In this document: positions 53,391 through 61,928 of the stretch, in pieces
Layout of the letters: each line of letters begins with the position of its first letter
How positions within the stretch are numbered: position 1 is the first letter of the stretch
NCBI GenBank assembly: GCA_013216015.1
Contig: JABSOI010000031.1
Span: 1-64,000, forward strand
DNA length: 64,000 nucleotides
Origin: Alteromonadaceae bacterium
GTDB taxonomy: Bacteria; Pseudomonadota; Gammaproteobacteria; Enterobacterales; Alteromonadaceae
Direction of reading: 5' to 3'
Notes under the pieces: generated by a model
Told to the model about the DNA's origin: nothing
What the model saw: only the letters and a program-made list of their open reading frames with translations
Database searches by the model: none
Position numbers and translations under genes: made by a program

Positions 53391-54338
53391 CTAATTCAAG
53401 CCTAAATGTTGCCTGATATTACCGACATGATTTGCATGTCCAAATCTTTGATTTTTGAAAAAACCGCCACCCACGTTGATTGCAACTACCTGCCCATTTT
53501 TATTTAATAAAGGCGCTCCACTACAATATTTTGGAAGAGGTTCATTACTTTCATAACGAAACACAAAACTGTGCGCTGTTTTATCGACAACAACGGCTTC
53601 ACGGGAACGAGATCTATCACTCATTTTCGAAACCAACCAAATAGGTTCCCCGATGTCCGGACAATTCATCGCGAGCGTGCCAGCTCGAATATTTATACTT
53701 TCCTTGAGCGTAAACGCACTGATATCTCGATAAGATATTGGCTCTATTTCCCCAACCCTTGCGTCGGGTAATACCATCATTTCTCCGCATAACCCTATAT
53801 CGTAGAACATCCATTTATCTTCCATGACATCGTAAAGGTTCACTGTGTTTATAACTTGTGGGAGCTCCTTTCCAGTGTATTGATTATTTTCCACTGATGC
53901 ATCAATGTTGCTTTTTTTAATAACTTCATCTAACACGTGTAACGCAGTAAGAAATATCAAACCTTTTGAAGTATTTACCACAAAACCATGACCGCCGAAA
54001 ACAGACTTCCCAGCAAAACAAAATTCAGGTCTAACCACAAAACCATTTTCAACTTGTGGGTCGTTACCTTCAGGCATTGGTATGTCAAGCCAACTATCGA
54101 TAGGTTTCGCTAATTCGCCCCTTCGTGATAAAAACTTATGAAGGGTATCTTCACTAAAATGAGTTTTTTCCTGTGGGTGGGATATCTTACCCTGCTTGTA
54201 TAATTCAAAACATGTGGAGCATAAGTCAATATCCGGTCCAGCGGGACAGTCTTGACATTCGTATCTCACCCCTGTAATTGGACTTTCGTTACAATGATGG
54301 CAATGTTGCCATAAATGAATTTCATCTTCAGTATTCAT
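53391..54338 (-). CDS. ZZ-type zinc finger fused to a trypsin-like protease domain
   Basis: A 315-aa protein using the ATG at 54338, which has AGAGGAA nine bases upstream; an ATG seven codons earlier is less well placed. Residues 13-60 form a ZZ zinc finger with all eight ligands: C13/C16, C28/C31, C40/C43, H54, H60. Residues 100-315 look like a chymotrypsin-fold protease: GHGFVV, FLTALH (His134), DIGLCG (Asp180) and CSGAPLL (Ser273) give a full triad. There is no signal peptide, so it is probably cytosolic. ZZ fingers are mainly known as ligand-binding domains in eukaryotic proteins and this fusion is unusual in a biosynthetic cluster. Its job is not known; processing of a cluster protein or of the neighbouring small peptide is possible. 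Confidence 0.8.
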   Translation of the reverse strand: MNTEDEIHLWQHCHHCNESPITGVRYECQDCPAGPDIDLCSTCFELYKQGKISHPQEKTHFSEDTLHKFLSRRGELAKPIDSWLDIPMPEGNDPQVENGFVVRPEFCFAGKSVFGGHGFVVNTSKGLIFLTALHVLDEVIKKSNIDASVENNQYTGKELPQVINTVNLYDVMEDKWMFYDIGLCGEMMVLPDARVGEIEPISYRDISAFTLKESINIRAGTLAMNCPDIGEPIWLVSKMSDRSRSREAVVVDKTAHSFVFRYESNEPLPKYCSGAPLLNKNGQVVAINVGGGFFKNQRFGHANHVGNIRQHLGLN

Positions 54339-54394
54339 AGTATTGCTTTCCTCTGGCATGACATCGCATTGCGCTTATCTCCCCCCGGATCTGC

Positions 54395-56245
54395 TTATAC
54401 CGCTTCAGCTTCAGTGTTAGTCTCTGCAAAAGTTTTAGTGACCGTATTGCTGCTAGCTAGATCATCCTCAACCTGTTTCAGGTCTTCGAAAGTTAAATTC
54501 TGATACACATCACAGTTTATTAATAGATCTTCATGACTCCCTTGACCGACAATATAACCCTGATCCATTACAACAATTAAGTCGGCATTTTGAACTGTTT
54601 CAAGGCTGTGAGTGATAGTTATTACTGTGGCTTTACGTTTTTTAGCCCATTGCTCAATAGCCTTAGTCACTATACGTTCACTAGCCGTATCCAGGCCACT
54701 TTTAGCCTCATCAAGCAGTAAAATCTGAGGATCCCTAATTAATGCCCTAGCAAGTGAGATCCTTTGTTTCTGCCCTCCAGACAATTGACTGCCAACTTCA
54801 CCAAGGTCGGTATTGTATCCTTTTGGCAGTTTTTGTATAAATTCATCAGCGTAAGCCATTTTTGCCGCGGCTTTTACTGTCTGTTCATCAGCACCACTAA
54901 GGCCATAACTTATATTTTCAAATACATTCCCGCTAATTAGACTTTCTTTTTGTGGTACGTAGCCCATTGAAGAACGTAACGCCGTTGAATTGAGTAATTT
55001 AATGTCTGTACCATCAACATAAATATTACCTTCTGAAATTTCGTAAAATCCTAAAAGCAGTTCTAAAATAGTTGACTTACCTGCACCAGATGAGCCGACA
55101 AGCGCAATGTGAGATCCCGCTTTTATTTGTAAATTAAAGTTAAATAATACCTTGTTATCAGCTCTGTTTGGATAATTGAAGCCAACATTTTTGAATTCTA
55201 TCTCACCTTGGCCGTTAATACTTTCGGCTGAGCTTGGCCACGAGTTTGGTTCCATCTCTAGGTACTCTAAAACTTTTTTTGCAGTACCTACTACAACATT
55301 TAGAGAAGAAATAACACCAAAAAAACTTCCTGCAGAGCGAACAATGAGTAAGGCAAAATAGGCAAATGCCACAAGTTCGCCAATGGTCAGATTACCCGTA
55401 TAAATATCACCGGCTGCAGACCATAGCAATATAGCAAACCCTGTCATTGCTAAAGTTTCAACAATACGATTTAGTATGATTCGTAGCCATGAGGTACTCA
55501 GTCTTGAATCCGCTGCAACAGATGCTAATTTAGAAAAATTTAGGTTCTCATCGTTTTCTTTATTATATGCATGTACCACCTTAATATTTCTGAAAATCTC
55601 TCCAGAAAACCGTCCAACATCAGCAATTGATGTTTGTACTCTTTTCCCTAATATTCTTAATTTTTTGCTGAGAATAATAAAAGGTAAAAAAATCAGAGGG
55701 ACACAAGCCAAAACAACAAAAGTCATCTTAGCACTGATATAACAAGCCCCTGCAATACCCGCAATCAGCATGAGAGTAGAAGCAAAGATTGTCGGGATCT
55801 GAGCAGATAAAAAGCCACCAACAGCACTCGTATCGGCAACGATCCTAGTTTGCATATCACCACTTGATTGTCGCTCAATATATCCCAGGTCTTGCCCAGT
55901 AAGATTCTTAAATATTTTACATCGAATGTCTTCCACCACACTTACAGCGACTTTTTCCAGACTATAACCGGCGACACATTGCATGAGATTAGAGAACAAG
56001 ATGACGACTAAAGTCACCACTAAAACATCACTTAAAAAGGTGGCGACTTCAGACGGGTCTTCAGGGAAGCCATCAATAACAAAACGAATCCCCAAGCCTA
56101 TTAAGAAAGAAATAGCAATACCGACAAGTACAGCAATTGTTCCAACAATCACCCATTTCTTATATTTGCTGAGAAAGGGAAATAATTTTTTAATTGTTAA
56201 TGTCATTTCATTGGGTGATTTACCTTTGGGCCTTTTTTCAGTCAT
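54395..56245 (-). CDS. ABC exporter, fused membrane and ATPase domains
   Basis: A 616-aa half-transporter of the MsbA/lipid-peptide exporter type. Six membrane helices lie within residues 30-320, followed by the ATPase: Walker A GSSGAGKST (384-392), signature LSGGQKQR (from 488), Walker B ILLLDEA (508-514) with the catalytic Glu513, and the switch histidine in ITITHS. The D-loop reads SGLD in place of the more usual SALD. It lacks a C39 peptidase domain. As the only transporter in the window it is the probable exporter of the finished peptide and may also give self-resistance. The gene ends 56 bp before the ZZ-protease start. Confidence 0.92.
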   Translation of the reverse strand: MTEKRPKGKSPNEMTLTIKKLFPFLSKYKKWVIVGTIAVLVGIAISFLIGLGIRFVIDGFPEDPSEVATFLSDVLVVTLVVILFSNLMQCVAGYSLEKVAVSVVEDIRCKIFKNLTGQDLGYIERQSSGDMQTRIVADTSAVGGFLSAQIPTIFASTLMLIAGIAGACYISAKMTFVVLACVPLIFLPFIILSKKLRILGKRVQTSIADVGRFSGEIFRNIKVVHAYNKENDENLNFSKLASVAADSRLSTSWLRIILNRIVETLAMTGFAILLWSAAGDIYTGNLTIGELVAFAYFALLIVRSAGSFFGVISSLNVVVGTAKKVLEYLEMEPNSWPSSAESINGQGEIEFKNVGFNYPNRADNKVLFNFNLQIKAGSHIALVGSSGAGKSTILELLLGFYEISEGNIYVDGTDIKLLNSTALRSSMGYVPQKESLISGNVFENISYGLSGADEQTVKAAAKMAYADEFIQKLPKGYNTDLGEVGSQLSGGQKQRISLARALIRDPQILLLDEAKSGLDTASERIVTKAIEQWAKKRKATVITITHSLETVQNADLIVVMDQGYIVGQGSHEDLLINCDVYQNLTFEDLKQVEDDLASSNTVTKTFAETNTEAEAV

Positions 56246-56439
56246 CAGTTTTTACTCTCTTAAATTTTTAAAAATATATGTTTTCATCTTACAAGTCGCA
56301 ATATGACTCGGAAACAATCTGATCTAGTTATTTTGATTCTGCTACTATCAACCCATCACGTTATATCAATTTAATACAATTCCAACACATTAAACTTTTA
56401 CATTCGCTTTTTAGTTATTACTGTAGTGTAAAAAGTGGA

Positions 56440-57159
56440 CTAGACCTCTGCACTCTTTGGTGGAAGTAAAATATTGGCCAATACTCTCCCGTCTAAATGG
56501 GTCGATTGTTTAAATTCGCTAAGCTGACCTCTTAATGGTTCAATGACTGAATCGGGATGATAAATCATTCCTCCGCCAGCAGAGATCCCAAAGCCTTTGC
56601 TGTACTGCTCTTTTTCTTTGATAATATATTTTAAATCAGACCAACTATTTTTTTCATCATGCGCTCCGATATAATAAGGTACAAGCCGCATCGTTTCGAT
56701 AAACGTTTTATCTGTGCTCGTTGAACTTGTATGAATACCCCCTAAACCTAGCTGCATAGCACCTGCAGATATTCCAATTATCACAGCTCCACTTAAATAT
56801 TTTTTAGCAATTATTTTATCCATTCCGGTTTTTTTCAGCACCTCCCAGCCCAATTTAAAATCACCACCGGCAAGCAGTATTAAATCAGCTGACTCGAGAA
56901 AATCCTGATCCTCCTGAGAGAAAGCAGAATGAATCATTCTGCTTTCGTGGATATCAATATTATCCATTGCCGCAACAAAAAGGCTAAAAAACTCTGGATT
57001 ATCTCCATTAGAAGCCCCTATGTAAGCGGCCTTGGTAATGGTTGCCTGGTCAATATGAAGGTTTTCCCTAATTGATGAGATGAATCTATTACCTTCTACA
57101 TTCCAAAACAACAATTGACTATCCGCCAGTAAATATAGCGCTTTACGGTCATCAGTCAT
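56440..57159 (-). CDS. Peptidase S51-family protein (cyanophycinase / dipeptidase E-like)
   Basis: A 239-aa protein with the class-I glutamine-amidotransferase-like fold of family S51. It has LLAGGD (residues 95-100) and the nucleophile elbow GISAGA with Ser131; a histidine-containing segment (YIGAHDEKNS) may complete the site. The gene starts 2 bp after the halogenase stop, so it is cotranscribed with the chlorination genes. Known relatives cut aspartyl dipeptides or cyanophycin. Here it might remove a leader residue from the product, supply an amino acid or recycle one; the sequence does not decide. Confidence 0.8.
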   Translation of the reverse strand: MTDDRKALYLLADSQLLFWNVEGNRFISSIRENLHIDQATITKAAYIGASNGDNPEFFSLFVAAMDNIDIHESRMIHSAFSQEDQDFLESADLILLAGGDFKLGWEVLKKTGMDKIIAKKYLSGAVIIGISAGAMQLGLGGIHTSSTSTDKTFIETMRLVPYYIGAHDEKNSWSDLKYIIKEKEQYSKGFGISAGGGMIYHPDSVIEPLRGQLSEFKQSTHLDGRVLANILLPPKSAEV

Positions 57160-57161
57160 TG

Positions 57162-58079
57162 TTAATCTTCTAAAGCAAATTTTAAGTCTCTGGTATTGGA
57201 TTTTAGTCTTCTGTTATGACCAAATGTATCCTCACCCGTGACAAGTACTGTGCCATATTTTTCGAGAGATAATGTTGTACCATATTCATCTACTGTATCT
57301 GTATCAGGATAAACTTTAACACACGTAGGTACGTATCTCGCGGTAAACCCTAAGCGAGTTTTATTGGTAGAAGTATTTGGAAATGATGAATGCATTAAAG
57401 TCGACCAAAATATTATTGCTTGTCCCGCTTTCATCTCTATAGAGACGGCTGCAGATTCATCTGGCGTAAAGCTCTCGTCTTTTTGCAAATTTCTGTAATC
57501 ATAACCAAAAAAACCTCTTTTCATTCCACCTTTTTCGAGCTTATTAACATCGTCTGGATTATAAGTCATTTCTTTTGACTCATCGTAAAACATCTCTTCT
57601 TGGGTACCTGGAATAAAACGTAAACATCCCGTTTCTTCAGAAGCTTCGGTTACCGCTGTCCAAACTGTAACAGCCCCACCAAAGTCCGAACTTGGCCATT
57701 CAATTTGTGGTGCGCCAGATGCATGAGCAAAAGTATCTGCTTGATGCCAGTCAGTTCCTTCATCGCCTGGGTACTTGGGAAACATTTCAGAACGCCAACA
57801 TATAATATCAGGCCCCAGAATACCTTCCAATTTGTCCAGAATTTGTCTTTTCATTATATGTAGACTAAAAAAGTTAATATCAAGATGACGATCGTAGCCA
57901 GCCAAAAGACTGTCGTGTGGTAAATCGTAAACGGCGTGATCTCTATCAAACATTTGCGCTCTTAACTTTTTGTACTCTTCCTTTATCTCTTCCGGAGTGT
58001 AGATGTCGAATGGACCGAAATAACCATTCTTTTTAAATTTAGCAATTTCTGCTTCATTCAATCTATATTTTTTAGTCAT
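57162..58079 (-). CDS. SyrB2-type non-heme Fe(II)/2-oxoglutarate halogenase
   Basis: A 305-aa protein that matches syringomycin halogenase SyrB2 along its whole length, including the segments FPKYPGDEGTDWHQADTFA, RGFFGYDYR and SLEKYG. The key triad is His112-Gln-Ala114 and His230: alanine takes the place of the aspartate or glutamate found in hydroxylases, which leaves room for a halide on the iron. I checked the codon (GCA) at 57744-57746. Arg242 and Arg248 correspond to the 2-oxoglutarate/chloride-site arginines. Such enzymes chlorinate unactivated methyl groups of an amino acid bound to a carrier protein. The substrate is most likely the residue loaded on the adjacent free carrier by the Val-like A domain; known relatives use Thr, aminobutyrate, Val or allo-Ile. 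Confidence 0.93.
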   Translation of the reverse strand: MTKKYRLNEAEIAKFKKNGYFGPFDIYTPEEIKEEYKKLRAQMFDRDHAVYDLPHDSLLAGYDRHLDINFFSLHIMKRQILDKLEGILGPDIICWRSEMFPKYPGDEGTDWHQADTFAHASGAPQIEWPSSDFGGAVTVWTAVTEASEETGCLRFIPGTQEEMFYDESKEMTYNPDDVNKLEKGGMKRGFFGYDYRNLQKDESFTPDESAAVSIEMKAGQAIIFWSTLMHSSFPNTSTNKTRLGFTARYVPTCVKVYPDTDTVDEYGTTLSLEKYGTVLVTGEDTFGHNRRLKSNTRDLKFALED

Positions 58080-58132
58080 AATCTAATTATCCTGTTTTAT
58101 TTAACATCTATTTAGAACCTACTGAGTCGCTA

Positions 58133-58393
58133 CTATGTGTTATTTGATTCGAGAGAATCTTGTTGCATTTTTTCAGTATAAACCGATATCCACTCACTAA
58201 TGGTCGGAGACCCCATTAATAAAGAAGTTGATACACTTTTACCAAGCGCTTTTTCAATCACAATTTGAAGTTCAACAACAGTCAATGAAGAAACGCCAAG
58301 ATCGAAAAAATCATCATCTACACTTATATCTTTCATTATTTCTTTTTGTTTAAACAAGCTAATAATTATTTCACTTATTTCAGTACTGTTCAT
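58133..58393 (-). CDS. Free-standing peptidyl carrier protein
   Basis: An 86-aa carrier protein with a good ribosome site (AGAGGAG). The phosphopantetheine site is Ser36 in FFDLGVSSLT. It lies between the stand-alone A domain and the halogenase, and is the expected carrier on which the amino acid sits during chlorination. In syringomycin the A and carrier domains are fused (SyrB1), while here they are separate genes with only a 4-bp gap between them. Confidence 0.9.
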   Translation of the reverse strand: MNSTEISEIIISLFKQKEIMKDISVDDDFFDLGVSSLTVVELQIVIEKALGKSVSTSLLMGSPTISEWISVYTEKMQQDSLESNNT

Positions 58394-58397
58394 TTCA

Positions 58398-59924
58398 TTA
58401 CTCCTCTGATGCTAGATTTGCTAACATTAATTTTATATCGATTTTCCCATTACAATTAATAGGTAGTATAGTGTTAAATTCAAATTTATCGGGGATCATA
58501 TAAGCAGGTAACGAATTGGCCAACTCCTTTTTTAACCGCTTAACATCATTGTCAAAGCCATTTTCTACCTGAACATGAGCAATTAACAGTTGATCACCTG
58601 ATTCAAACTTCTTCGTCACAACAAGCGCATCAGTTATGTCATTAAGTTCGACGATACTCGTCCTTATTTCTTCAAGTGAAACTCTATAACCTCTTATTTT
58701 TACCTGGTTATCTTTTCTACCAATAAATTCTATTTCACCATGCTTATTTTCCATGACCAAATCACCGGTACGATAAATCAGGCCTGGGGCAATTTGATTA
58801 TTACGAAAAAAACACGCCTTTGAAGTCATGTCGTTCATGTAGCCTAATGCGACACCACTACCACTGGCAAATAATTCTCCAACTTGTCCCTGTTCCACTG
58901 GTTGCATTACATCATCCAGAATATGTATTTCTGTCCCTGTTATTGCTTTCCCAATAGGTACACTTTTTAACGGTAGACTGTCTTTAGTCATCACATGGCA
59001 ACAGGTAAATGTTGTATTTTCTGTTGGACCGTATCCATTAATAAGTGTCATATCAGGAAATGAATTCAAAATCTTATTAATGTATTTAGGGTTGAGAACA
59101 TCTCCGCCAGCCAGTAAAACCCTTAAAGGGCTCAGGGCTTCAATATACTTATCTGTGATTAAGTGAAATAACGCAGCGGTCAACCAGAGTATGGTGACAT
59201 TATTATCTTCGATATCTGCTTTTAACAAATTTGGATCGAGCCCTATACCCGAGTATGGAACCAAGACAGCCCCATTTAGCAGAGCCCCCCAAAATTCAAA
59301 CGTAGAGGCATCAAAAGAAGGTGGCGCGAATTGTAAAATACGGTCAGATGCATTAATTTGAATATAGTTTGTCTGTAAAACCAAACGAGTAACTGCTCTG
59401 TGAGGAACCAATACACCTTTCGGATTTCCGGTTGAACCGGAGGTAAACATTACATACGCACTGTCGTCTGGCGATGTAGGATAACTATTAAATTCAGTTA
59501 AACTAGAATTGAATAAAGAGTCCTCACTCATCGCTAATACGTTCAGACCATCAATGTGATATTGGTTTACTTCACTACGAGCAATAATAAGACTGGCATT
59601 GGCTGCCTGTAGATAAATCTGATTTCTTTTGATTGGAACACTTTTATCGATTGGAAAATAAGTCGCACCGCACTTTAATATAGCCAATATAGAAATAACA
59701 AATTTAGCGGAATGTGACATTTCCACCGCGACTACATCGGCATGTTTAACACCAATGGACTGAAGATGATTCGCCAAAAAATTTGATCTTGAATTAAGCT
59801 CATTATATGACATTTCATGATCGCGCTGCTTAATAGCGACTTGATCTTTTCTCACATCGACTTGAGATTCAAATACTTTATGTATACTAGCTACATCTTT
59901 AAGCACAAGCGGGTCTCTGTTCAT
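58398..59924 (-). CDS. Stand-alone adenylation domain, valine-like code
   Basis: A 508-aa A domain with no C or carrier domain. Motifs run in order: FTSGSTGNPKG, FDASTFE, NGYGPTE, YRTGD, GRKDNQVKIRGYR and the catalytic lysine in NGKID near the C-terminus. The pocket reads DAFWLGGTFK by eye, very close to established Val codes (DAFWIGGTFK), so Val or a similar branched residue such as Ile/allo-Ile is expected. It should charge the free carrier protein encoded 4 bp downstream. The start overlaps the end of the aminoacyltransferase gene by 26 bp, indicating translational coupling. Confidence 0.92.
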   Translation of the reverse strand: MNRDPLVLKDVASIHKVFESQVDVRKDQVAIKQRDHEMSYNELNSRSNFLANHLQSIGVKHADVVAVEMSHSAKFVISILAILKCGATYFPIDKSVPIKRNQIYLQAANASLIIARSEVNQYHIDGLNVLAMSEDSLFNSSLTEFNSYPTSPDDSAYVMFTSGSTGNPKGVLVPHRAVTRLVLQTNYIQINASDRILQFAPPSFDASTFEFWGALLNGAVLVPYSGIGLDPNLLKADIEDNNVTILWLTAALFHLITDKYIEALSPLRVLLAGGDVLNPKYINKILNSFPDMTLINGYGPTENTTFTCCHVMTKDSLPLKSVPIGKAITGTEIHILDDVMQPVEQGQVGELFASGSGVALGYMNDMTSKACFFRNNQIAPGLIYRTGDLVMENKHGEIEFIGRKDNQVKIRGYRVSLEEIRTSIVELNDITDALVVTKKFESGDQLLIAHVQVENGFDNDVKRLKKELANSLPAYMIPDKFEFNTILPINCNGKIDIKLMLANLASEE

Positions 59925-60738
59925 ATAAATAATTCCAAATAGTCACCATCGACTTCGAGTCTTCTCGTAATAAACCGTAGTGATCAGCGTTAGGATCAAC
60001 ATGTATTTCAGAATTCGCCATCAATTCACCAATTTTTTCTGTACTGGTAACATTGGCTTGCACGTCTTTGTTACCACTCATTAATAAGGTTTTGTGGGTT
60101 ACATAGCGAGCTAAATGTTCAAAATCTGTATTTTTATAAGCTAAGTAATTAGCTGCATAACGTCGTAAAAAAGCAAGCTCTGTAAATGGTAAATCGATCC
60201 CATCGGGTCTATTTGAGTTCTCCTCAAATCGATCATTCTTAATTTTGTCAAAGACTAGTCCCAGATGTTCTTCATCCTTCCCTGCTAGGGATAATAAGCT
60301 ATCTATTTCAGAGGCAAACTGAGTAGTGCAAGATGAGTCACCAAGTATTGTATATTCACCATGAACAAGAATTAGGTCTTCAATTAATTGAGGGTAACGA
60401 TTGGCTGCAGCCAATGCTAGTCCAGCACCAGAACAATAACCGATCATAATAAATTTCTTAGCCGGACAAGTGTCAAGAACAGCACGCATATCCATCAAAT
60501 GATTTTCTATCGCGAATTCGTTTTCTACCACTTTTCGATCACTAGCTTCCAATATAGAACGGGATTCCCAAACGACAATATTGTAATGTGGCTCAAAAAA
60601 ATCAAAGAAATACTTCGCCATATGCAACTTAAGTCCAAAGGGCATTATCAACGCTATCCAGGGTTTTCCCTGCTTTAAGTCAGTTGTTGCGTATTTGAGT
60701 TCGATACCATCGGAACTCTGTACTGTTTGTTCTCTCAT
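59899..60738 (-). CDS. Cys-nucleophile alpha/beta-hydrolase, likely aminoacyltransferase (SyrC/CmaE type)
   Basis: A 279-aa alpha/beta-hydrolase using the ATG at 60738, which has AAAGAGGAATTT in front; a longer reading to 60762 lacks this. The nucleophile elbow is GYCSGAG, with Cys102 in place of the usual serine. A late Asp (SGNKDVQA) and His (DHYGLLRE) complete the triad. Known relatives with Cys (SyrC; CmaE, Cys105) move a chlorinated aminoacyl group from one carrier protein to another. In this operon it sits directly in front of the A domain, free carrier and halogenase, and the megasynthetase contains three modules unable to load themselves. Transfer from the free carrier to those modules is the most economical role; a proofreading hydrolase is the alternative. 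Confidence 0.8.
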   Translation of the reverse strand: MREQTVQSSDGIELKYATTDLKQGKPWIALIMPFGLKLHMAKYFFDFFEPHYNIVVWESRSILEASDRKVVENEFAIENHLMDMRAVLDTCPAKKFIMIGYCSGAGLALAAANRYPQLIEDLILVHGEYTILGDSSCTTQFASEIDSLLSLAGKDEEHLGLVFDKIKNDRFEENSNRPDGIDLPFTELAFLRRYAANYLAYKNTDFEHLARYVTHKTLLMSGNKDVQANVTSTEKIGELMANSEIHVDPNADHYGLLREDSKSMVTIWNYLYEQRPACA

Positions 60739-60853
60739 AAATTCCTCTTTATTAAAATACATAACGGGCTTTTAACCAAATCAAAGGATTAGCTTATACC
60801 GCCAAGCATAAAACAATTTCGACGGCTTAAATTTTCAACCCTTTTTTAACCTG

Positions 60854-61583
60854 TCATTCATTTTTATGTAATATATTAATCAGTTCAAAACTAATGATAC
60901 GCAACACTTTAGATTCGGAACTAATGATAAAAAAGTGGTCTCCAGGAAAACGAACTTTCCGGAAACTGTCCACTCGTATGCTCGGCCCAAGCACCAAGGC
61001 TATTTTCATCTATTTCTGGTTCATCGTCTCCTGCGAAGGCTAAGATTGGACAATCTAGCGCTATTCCATCTTGATATTGGTAACTCTCTAATAAGGCAAA
61101 ATCGGCCCGAAGCTGAGGAATAAAAACCGTCCTTAATTCCTTATTATGTAAAACATCCTTCAACGTGTCACCGTATTCAGCCAATAAATCTTGAACAAAT
61201 TCTTCTTCAGGTAAAGAAGATATTTTAGACTCCTCATCATAAAGTTGAGGTGCAGGCATACCCGAAGGAATATAAAGTGATGGCTGTCGAAGCCCCTGCC
61301 TTTTCAACTCCCTTATCCATTCAAAACTATTTATTGCCCCTAAACTATGGACTTCTTTCGTTAAATCTTCGAACTTTGTTACATAATCTTCTTTAAACCG
61401 GCCTTCCCTGCCCGGCAGTTGTACTGCAATAAGTTCAATCGATAATGGAAGTTGCTCCGCCCAAGGTCTAAAAGCTGAAGCGCTCCCCCCACCGTAATGA
61501 AAACAAATTAAACGTAAATTAGCCTCGGGATTCTTTTTCAGAATGACCAACCACGGTGTAAAAGCATTTGCAGTACTCAGCAT
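60854..61583 (-). pseudogene. Type II thioesterase, damaged by an internal deletion and a frameshift
   Basis: The 5' part is a normal type II (repair) thioesterase start (LRLICFHYGGGSASAFRPWAEQL; AVQLPGREGR). The nucleophile motif should be GHSMGA but reads VHSLGA, and about 17 residues before it are missing, so the strand leading to the active serine is lost. Near 60959-60968 the frame slips by one base: the open frame ends at 60921 in FSWRPLFYH, while the adjacent frame continues as FRKVRFPGDHFFIIS, which is the expected C-terminus with the catalytic histidine, to a stop at 60854. The gene starts at the MbtH stop (TAATG). It is probably non-functional unless the frameshift is a read error. 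Confidence 0.8.
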
Positions 61584-61819
61584 TAAGTTGATTTTTTGGC
61601 TGATTTTTCTTGTTCTACTTTTTCCATATGCTTACGCAAACTCAGTGGACGCATATCGGTCCAAACCTCATCTATATGTGCTAAACATTCTGCCTTAGTG
61701 CCGGTCTTCCCTTCGTTAGTCCAACCCAGCGCATTTTCTCGGTCAGCGAGCCAAATAGAATATTGCTCTTCATGATTGACCACTACGTTATATTGACGTG
61801 TATCTTCTTCTTCATACAT
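61583..61819 (-). CDS. MbtH-like protein
   Basis: A 78-aa protein with the MbtH signatures NHEEQYSIW, an ALGW turn, and [15 protein letters not shown]. The usual proline after SIW is leucine. MbtH-like proteins bind A domains and are often needed for their folding or activity, so this may serve the NRPS modules or the stand-alone A domain. Its stop overlaps the start of the thioesterase remnant by one base. Confidence 0.95.
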   Translation of the reverse strand: MYEEEDTRQYNVVVNHEEQYSIWLADRENALGWTNEGKTGTKAECLAHIDEVWTDMRPLSLRKHMEKVEQEKSAKKST

Positions 61820-61928
61820 ACGATATTTCCTTTCTTAATTATTTCTCGTTTATTCAAACAAATCTACCCTGTCACCCTTGATCGCTTCCTATTCGTTGCA
61901 ACTTAAATTATGTTCACGATACTGAAAA

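Noticed and set aside
57162-58079. Phytanoyl-CoA-type hydroxylase
   Set aside because: The triad has Ala in place of Asp/Glu and the whole sequence follows SyrB2, so a halogenase fits better.
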